NCBI GenBank assembly: GCA_946699065.1
Contig: CAMPDV010000014.1
Location: forward strand, 186,001 to 250,000
Source: Loxodes magnus
Lineage: Eukaryota; Ciliophora; Karyorelictea; Loxodida; Loxodidae
DNA: 64,000 nucleotides
Direction: 5' to 3'
The translations under genes were made by a program, and so were the position numbers. The notes under the pieces are model-generated. The model saw nothing but the letters and a program-made list of their open reading frames with translations, was not told where the DNA came from and made no database searches. The stretch's first letter is position 1. Every line of letters starts with the position of its first letter. Below are positions 51,242-64,000 of the stretch, piece by piece.

Positions 51242-51699
51242 AAAATAACTGGTTATAATGTATATCTTAAATGCGCATAATTAATAGAGTTCCTCTATCA
51301 CCTATTTTAATATCTCTTCATATAGTAAAGTATTCAAACTTCTTCAATAAGTAAAAGAAATAAACCTCAGTGGCGTTACTTCCAATAAACTTAGTAAGGT
51401 TAGTAATAATTAAGCAATTCTAATACTTAGGATTGAATTAGAAGTACCTTAATAGTTAGTACTAGATCAGTTATATTAAATATCAAACTTTGTTCTCTTT
51501 CTCAATGTTTAAAGACAAGTATCTTATATAAAAAAGTTTGCTTAAAAGACTCTTGTAGCTCCTTAATAATGCAAGCTAAGACTTAATACTAGCTAGTCTA
51601 TCTAGGAAGTTATTTTAGTTAAGATTGATAAGTTAAAGTAATTAAGTTGCAAAATATCAAAGTAAAGGTTTAGAAAGTTTATGAAAAAGGTTAAAACGA
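51242..51699. other. intergenic spacer
   Basis: Spacer between convergent Gln-rich and EF-hand genes. Nothing recognised. Confidence 0.5.
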
Positions 51700-51996
51700 T
51701 TAAAGTTTGGAAAGCTCTATAATGAACTCAGAAATGGTTATAACTCCTTCTTTATTGGTATCTAAAGTTTGTAAGATGTTTGTCAATTATTCTTCCGAAG
51801 CGGGTTTGTTGGTCAATCCACTTAGAACAGATTTTAATTCAAAAGCAGTTGCTTTTCCGTCTCCTTTTCTGTCAAAAATTTTAAACGAGGCTTGTAGATG
51901 CGAGACGTCTTAAGTAGCGGAAAATTATTAGCAGGATTCTTCAAGACTCTGTATTTACTCTTTAGTAAAGGGATTTTTTGGCTTCTAAAACCACAT
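51700..51996 (-). CDS. small two-EF-hand calcium-binding protein
   Basis: A 98-residue calmodulin-superfamily protein. Two consecutive EF-hand loops with proper Ca-ligand spacing: DRKGDGKATAFE and DTNKEGVITISE, each ending in Glu at position 12 and flanked by helices (HLQASFKIF; FELKSVLSGL; QLTNILQTL; FIIELSKL). The N-terminal MWFQKPKNPFTKEQIQSLEE resembles the entry helix of centrin/calmodulin-like proteins, but a full first pair of hands is absent. It ends right after the last EF-hand helix at TAA 51700-51702. The next in-frame TGA is 66 codons on (51502), through Thr/Phe/Leu-rich sequence that does not look like protein. This makes it one of the cleanest cases for TAA as a real stop. Confidence 0.8.
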
Positions 51997-54451
51997 TTAT
52001 TGTTTATTTCTTAAACCAATTAAAGCAATTTTATTTAATTAGTTTACACCCCTTCACGTGTATTATTTAACTCCCTCTGCATTAGCTTACTGGCTACTGG
52101 TCTTATGAGTGGATATACTATACCTATACATAAGCTTGTCAATACCTAATCTCACTCTCTTTATTACCTTCACTACAGTTAATACCTCCAAACTGATTTT
52201 CCTTAATAGTCATTCTATTAAACTCCTCGAGTTTAAACATTTTGGATGTAATTCTTATTAAGCTTTGAAAGGTACTATATAAATAGATTCATATCAGTAT
52301 CAGTAATTATAATCATAAAAGAGGGCTAGAAGTAAGCTAATGGCTAAATAAGGAGTAGGTAGTAAAGCTAAGGTATTATTAGAAACTAAAGAGTAATCTG
52401 GAGTATAAAGAGTAGCATTTAAGGCTCTTTTTAGTAATATTTACTCTATTTAAAGTAAAGAGCTACTGAATAAGATTAAATTGAGCTAATGTTTATGATA
52501 TGTTAGGAAGTATAATGAGGCACTATTTTAGTGAAGTAGTCTTAGAACAAACCTAGTATTTAAATAGATTGATACTATATTAAGAGGAGATCAGCTCTTA
52601 GTTAAAGAAACTATCTTGCTACTGTGGAAATTAATTGGTCAAAAAGCAACAATATAAGTTTATTTAAAGCTATTCAATATAAAGTATAATGGATATAAAG
52701 CTAATCCATTGCTCATCTTAATAAATGATTATAAGAAACAGCAAGGAATGTAGAGTCAAGTAGCTAAATTACTAAGCTAATAAAATATTATATCAATTAG
52801 ATAAGAAATAAACCAAGCAAGACTCATTTGTTATTTAATGCTACCTACTTATAATATGGATGGAAAAATCAAATGTGGAAAAAAATGGAAAGGATCTTGT
52901 TTCTTAATTATATATATAATATGAAACTGCTTGTATATTATTAGAGCATCTAAGAGATTTAGTTAAATGAAGTTATTTAAGTTTCTAAATATTTGAGGTG
53001 TATAAAAACAAATGAGCGATGGAAAATAAGGTATATTAATGCGAAATAAAAGTGATACATGATTCTATGATTCATACTATTTTATTTTATTGAACGTATC
53101 TCTGATTAACCATTACCTTTCTACTTAGAGGTTCGCTGTATATGATATTTGAGTATGTAAGATTTTAACGCTGGGTAAGGTTCTAGTTAAGTATATTTCG
53201 ATCCCTATCTCTATTGAGATAATATTTGCTTCAAGTTTAGTTTCTCTCTAAATGGCTAGATTACTGCCATTTCTCTATTCTCTATAAGCTGCGTCTAATT
53301 TACAATATTGAGGTATCTTCAATCTACTCTCTAAGTACTACATGTCTATTTATATTAATTACTCGTTTTTGCTTGCTTTTAAACTTCTGAATTAGCTCTA
53401 ATTATTTTTAAAAATTCTAGAAAAAATCCTTATTCTAAATCCTCGAAGTACATATCGATTTTCTCAGAAGAGAAATGCAATTTTTAACCTCTTATTTCTT
53501 CTAAGCTAACTAAGTCCCTGCATCAAATTGTGACTAAGATTAAGATTGGAGAATCTGAGGAAAATTGAAATCCGGATGTTTTTTTTGAGAAGGGAAGGAT
53601 TGATTCTATTTATAACTAAGATCAGTTTATACAAAAGCATTAGTAGATATAATATCCATACTTATTATTACCTTAATTAGATAATGAAGCTTAAATAATT
53701 TTAATATCAAAGTACTTCCTCAAAATATACTTTAACTCTATCCAGCTAAGCTTACTTATTAGCTTTAGGATACTTAAGTCTTCTTATTATCCCCTTTCAT
53801 TTAGTGTCCTTATCCTCTTCTTTACTTATTCCACTTTTTGGAGGTATTCTCTAATGTTGGATTTTAAGGTATAGAACTGAAAGGGTTTTTAGTAGTAAGT
53901 TAAGTTAAGAATGTAAACTAGAGATAGTGAAGTAGTGTATTAGATATCTTGCTATTAATGAGCAGTTACAGGAAAATGAACTCCATATTGTTTTGAAACT
54001 CCTAGGAATATGCTAAGCTAACTATTAAACAGTTGCATAGCCTAATTTAAAAATATGATGATGGTATATAAATGATACCTCTGGAAGAAAGAGATAGGTA
54101 AATATATAAGGAAGGAGTTTTGGTCTAGAATTGAAGCTTTTTTGAGAGATTAAGGATTATAGATAAGGAATAACCTTATCGAGATATATGAAGTGCTATA
54201 AATAAACAGTATAAGAGTAAAATATTTGCTTGACTATATTAAAACTTTGTAAGATTATAGTATTTTTACTTCCTATTAAGCCAAAAAAGAGACAATTCAC
54301 TATAAATATTTCCAAAAAGTTACTTCTCTTTCCAGAAATACAGCAAGCACTTCATAGCATAAATAATAAAATTAGTGACTTAAGTTCTTAATAATCATAG
54401 CATAAGATAAATTTAACTTAATTATTAGGTTATGAGTGTAACTATTAAAAC
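51997..54451. other. intergenic spacer
   Basis: About 2.5 kb, AT-rich. A plus-strand stretch at about 53345-53700 looks weakly protein-like (GESEENWNPDVFFEKGRIDS) but has no start or homology. Confidence 0.4.
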
Positions 54452-55633
54452 TCATTTTCCATTTTCTGTAGTCTTGTTTTCAGTGATTTATATACCAATC
54501 TCATGCTAGCTTTGACCTGCACTTTACTCTTTCTGGTTGCTTGGTGAAATTGTCTCATTTCGGTTTTCCTAGAATTGCTAGGTTATTGACATATTAATGC
54601 TTTCCTCGATTGCATAATCCTGCTTAAACTATTAACTGAGACTTTCAAAGTCTATTTTGATCTATGAAGCTTATTTTAGAATCTGCTCAATGTCAAAAGT
54701 TTCGCTTTTAAAAGACTTGAAAACAGTACTTATTTCAATTAAATCGCTCTTAAGTAGCTAGTCTTTATACTTCTAGAGAATCGCTAGACTTATATTAATT
54801 ATGAAAGGAAAGCCTTTTACTAATAAATGGTCTCATATCCTAACACTGCTCCATTGAGAAAAGGAGTAAGTGAATAATGTCAAAATTCATTGCACGAATC
54901 AGCAGTCAATAATATAGCCAGCTTGTTCAAAATGGTTAGATAAGTCAGGTATTAACTAATTAAAAACATGACTAAAGATTTATTTGTATTGCTTTGCCAT
55001 TGGAAACTACTCTTGATAGAAAGCACTTAGAAAAAATCGCTTGTTTATCTACTTATACATCCTATAAGTCTCTGTCTCGTTAGCTCCGGAAACTAATAGT
55101 AAAAAGGCGATTAGGTAACTTAAATTCTGTGAGTAGCCAGTTTCAGGATATAAGATAGTTATCGCATTTAATATTGTACTAAGCTTGCTTTAACCTATTT
55201 TTCCAAACTTAGTCTCGCTAAAGAGAGGATGCTAAGGAAAAGTTCTAGCTTTGTCATTCTCAATATACTCATGCCATTTGCTTTAATCAGTCTTCTTATT
55301 CGCCTTTTGAAACTTATGGACATCTTTTAATTAATCCGCTTCTAGCAAAATCATTCAAGCTTATCACCGGTAGAAACTAGGTGGGCCCTTACAAACTCTC
55401 TATAAAAATTTCTTTTTAAAGTCTTTATAAAACTCATTAATTCCAGACTTATACTCATGCATTTCTTACCACTACTTTAGCTTTTTGCTAAACTTCTTAT
55501 CTTACTCCTAATACTTCTAGCAAAAATATTAGCCAATTTCACATTCCTTTAAATTAATTGAGTCATTAGTGGTGCTGAGAATGATGATATTAGACTTAGG
55601 ATTCTTTTACTTTGTTTAAGAACAGCAACCCAT
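54452..55633 (-). CDS. TBC-domain Rab GTPase-activating protein
   Basis: A 393-residue Rab-GAP acting in vesicle traffic. It begins MGCCSQTKQK, an N-myristoylation/palmitoylation signal that would place it on membranes. TBC domain at about residues 75-290: KKFLQRVCKGPPSFYRWQAW; then IENDKARTFPQHPLF with the catalytic arginine finger; YPETGYSQNLSYL with the glutamine finger; and IIDCWFVQWILTLF, SVRIWDHLLVKG. Five of the domain's conserved Trp are TGA-coded. A charged Ser/Gln-rich tail follows and ends at TGA 54452-54454. Single exon, exact codon multiple. Which Rab it serves is unknown. Confidence 0.93.
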
Positions 55634-56902
55634 TTTATCCTTATAAATGCAACTTTATTTTATATTTACCTAACTAAGGAAAAAATCTTTAATATACTGC
55701 TTACAAGTTCTTATAGCTCCTTACCTGTTACTCTTCTAGATTTCTTTTACTTATCTAAAGAATTTTTATCTAAACCCTTACATCTTCTATTTCTTACCTT
55801 TGCACTATCAATCAGGAAACTCTAATAATACTTTTGAAAGGCAGTAACTATTTGTGCTAAAAGGATGGTTTGATATGGGAATCTGATTTTGCTTTGAACT
55901 TAGTCTTATTTTTAACTAATAGACTTGATTTAACTTATAGTATAAAGAAAAGCATTGCTATATCTTACTAAGTCTATTCATTTATGATTGAAGGCGGTTG
56001 TTTAATAACCCTAAAATTAGTAGATTGGCTCTAATTTATAGAAGTAAATTCTCTAAGGAAAGTGGCTGTTAAATTAGGGGTATAAGAGATAAGTGATAAC
56101 ACAGTATAAGGAAAGCTAGTCATCATATCTTGCGTTTAAGAAATAAGAAACTAGCTTAATACTGAAATACTATGCCTCTTAAGGGTATCTAGACATACTT
56201 CTAAGTGTCTACATATAAAAGCCAGAAAGTAACTACTATAAGCTTTGAGGGTATAATAAATCAGATTCCTTTAAGAACTTTTATAAATTAAATCCGAGCT
56301 CATAGCAAACAAAAAAGGATAAAAGGCTTAAGGTTGGATTGATTACAATCTATAGTAGGGAATCTTTAATATATCTCTTCATTTGATATCACAAAGATTC
56401 TAATACTAAAAGCGAAATTAATAGTAAAGGGATAATTTAAATAAGATATTACTGACTGATATGTAAATAGCAAGCTTATTACTTAATAGCAATTACTATA
56501 GTAGAGGTATCTAATAATCTAGAAGGATTTAAGCAAAACTTGAGAATCTGATAAGCAAATATGGTTCATTCTTTAGACTTAGCTTAAACATACAATAGAT
56601 TAAGTCAAACGATATCATTTATTCACTATCCCTGCAATTTAAAAACTAAGCTTAATGTCTATTTTAATAAGTAAATATAGTCTAATCAAAAATTAACAGG
56701 GTAAGTTCAAAGAACTGTCAAATAAAGAGAAGCATTGGTATTATGAATATTAGGCTTTAATTTTCAGGGATATAGTAATAGGATAACTAGAAGGTATATA
56801 GTGATTATTAAATAGAGGGTGGTGATTATACAAATTGAAGTGAGGACGTAAATTATTTTAAGAATATAATACCAAGTTTAAAAAGAATCATTGAGATACA
56901 TA
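55634..56902. other. intergenic spacer
   Basis: AT-rich region between the BEACH gene's 3' end and the TBC gene's start, both on the minus strand. Nothing recognised. Confidence 0.5.

Positions 56903-64000
<7,098 letters not shown>

Noticed and set aside
51707-51913. Plus-strand ORF of 68 codons
   Set aside because: Antisense of the EF-hand gene, whose two canonical loops are unmistakable on the minus strand.
53345-53700. Weakly protein-like plus frame (contains GESEENWNPDVFFEKG)
   Set aside because: No start codon, no homology, and another frame over the same bases looks equally open.

Overview
This is eukaryotic, AT-rich protist DNA, and almost certainly ciliate nuclear DNA with a deviant genetic code. 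Read with the standard code, the window breaks into dozens of meaningless 60-140 codon fragments. Read with TAA and TAG as Gln and TGA as Trp, it resolves into about 20 long genes with clear eukaryotic homologues. TGA falls on invariant Trp positions (CDK 'LWYRAPE', NDR 'DFWSIG', BEACH 'FPW'), and TAA falls on conserved Gln of the dynein motor. The same codons also end genes. TGA ends most genes, but at least five genes reach their natural C terminus at TAA and have no TGA for a further 36-170 codons, and eIF4A reaches its family end at TAG. This fits best a Condylostoma-type code with no dedicated stop codon (NCBI table 28). A karyorelict code (Loxodes/Parduczia, table 27, UGA-only stop) is the alternative. 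Seven introns were found; all are tiny (16-28 nt) and start GTAAR or GTGAG.

Layout, left to right. eIF4A-type DEAD-box helicase (-, 168-1403). Secreted Cys-rich, probably GPI-anchored protein (+, 2818-3651). CNOT4-like RING/RRM E3 ligase (+, 4535-5646). HID1 (+, 6191-8269). Small acidic frame-shifted ORF (-, 8309-8507). CDK (-, 9460-10326). Doubly acylated orphan protein (+, 10874-11705), convergent with a single-pass membrane orphan (-, 11794-12915). A 4,270-residue axonemal dynein heavy chain (+, 15375-28209). CEP78-like LRR/coiled-coil protein (-, 29497-30921). Coiled-coil orphan (-, 32206-32706). Seven-helix membrane orphan (+, 33194-33994). Two-repeat Myb (-, 34750-35544). RasGAP-like protein (+, 36679-38979). 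NDR/LATS kinase (+, 40025-41497). CAMK-like kinase (-, 43090-44373). Long coiled-coil protein (+, 47356-49290). Gln-rich orphan (+, 50120-51241). Small EF-hand protein (-, 51700-51996). TBC Rab-GAP (-, 54452-55633). The C-terminal 2,365 residues of a BEACH/WD40 giant (-, 56903 to the right edge).

There is no operon logic: genes lie on both strands with 0.1-3 kb AT-rich spacers. Several genes share themes, namely cilia and basal bodies (dynein, CEP78-like, NDR) and membrane traffic (HID1, TBC, BEACH, RasGAP-like). No rRNA, tRNA, transposon or CRISPR was recognised. All translations were done by eye; gene ends marked uncertain hinge on which of the three ambiguous codons terminates.
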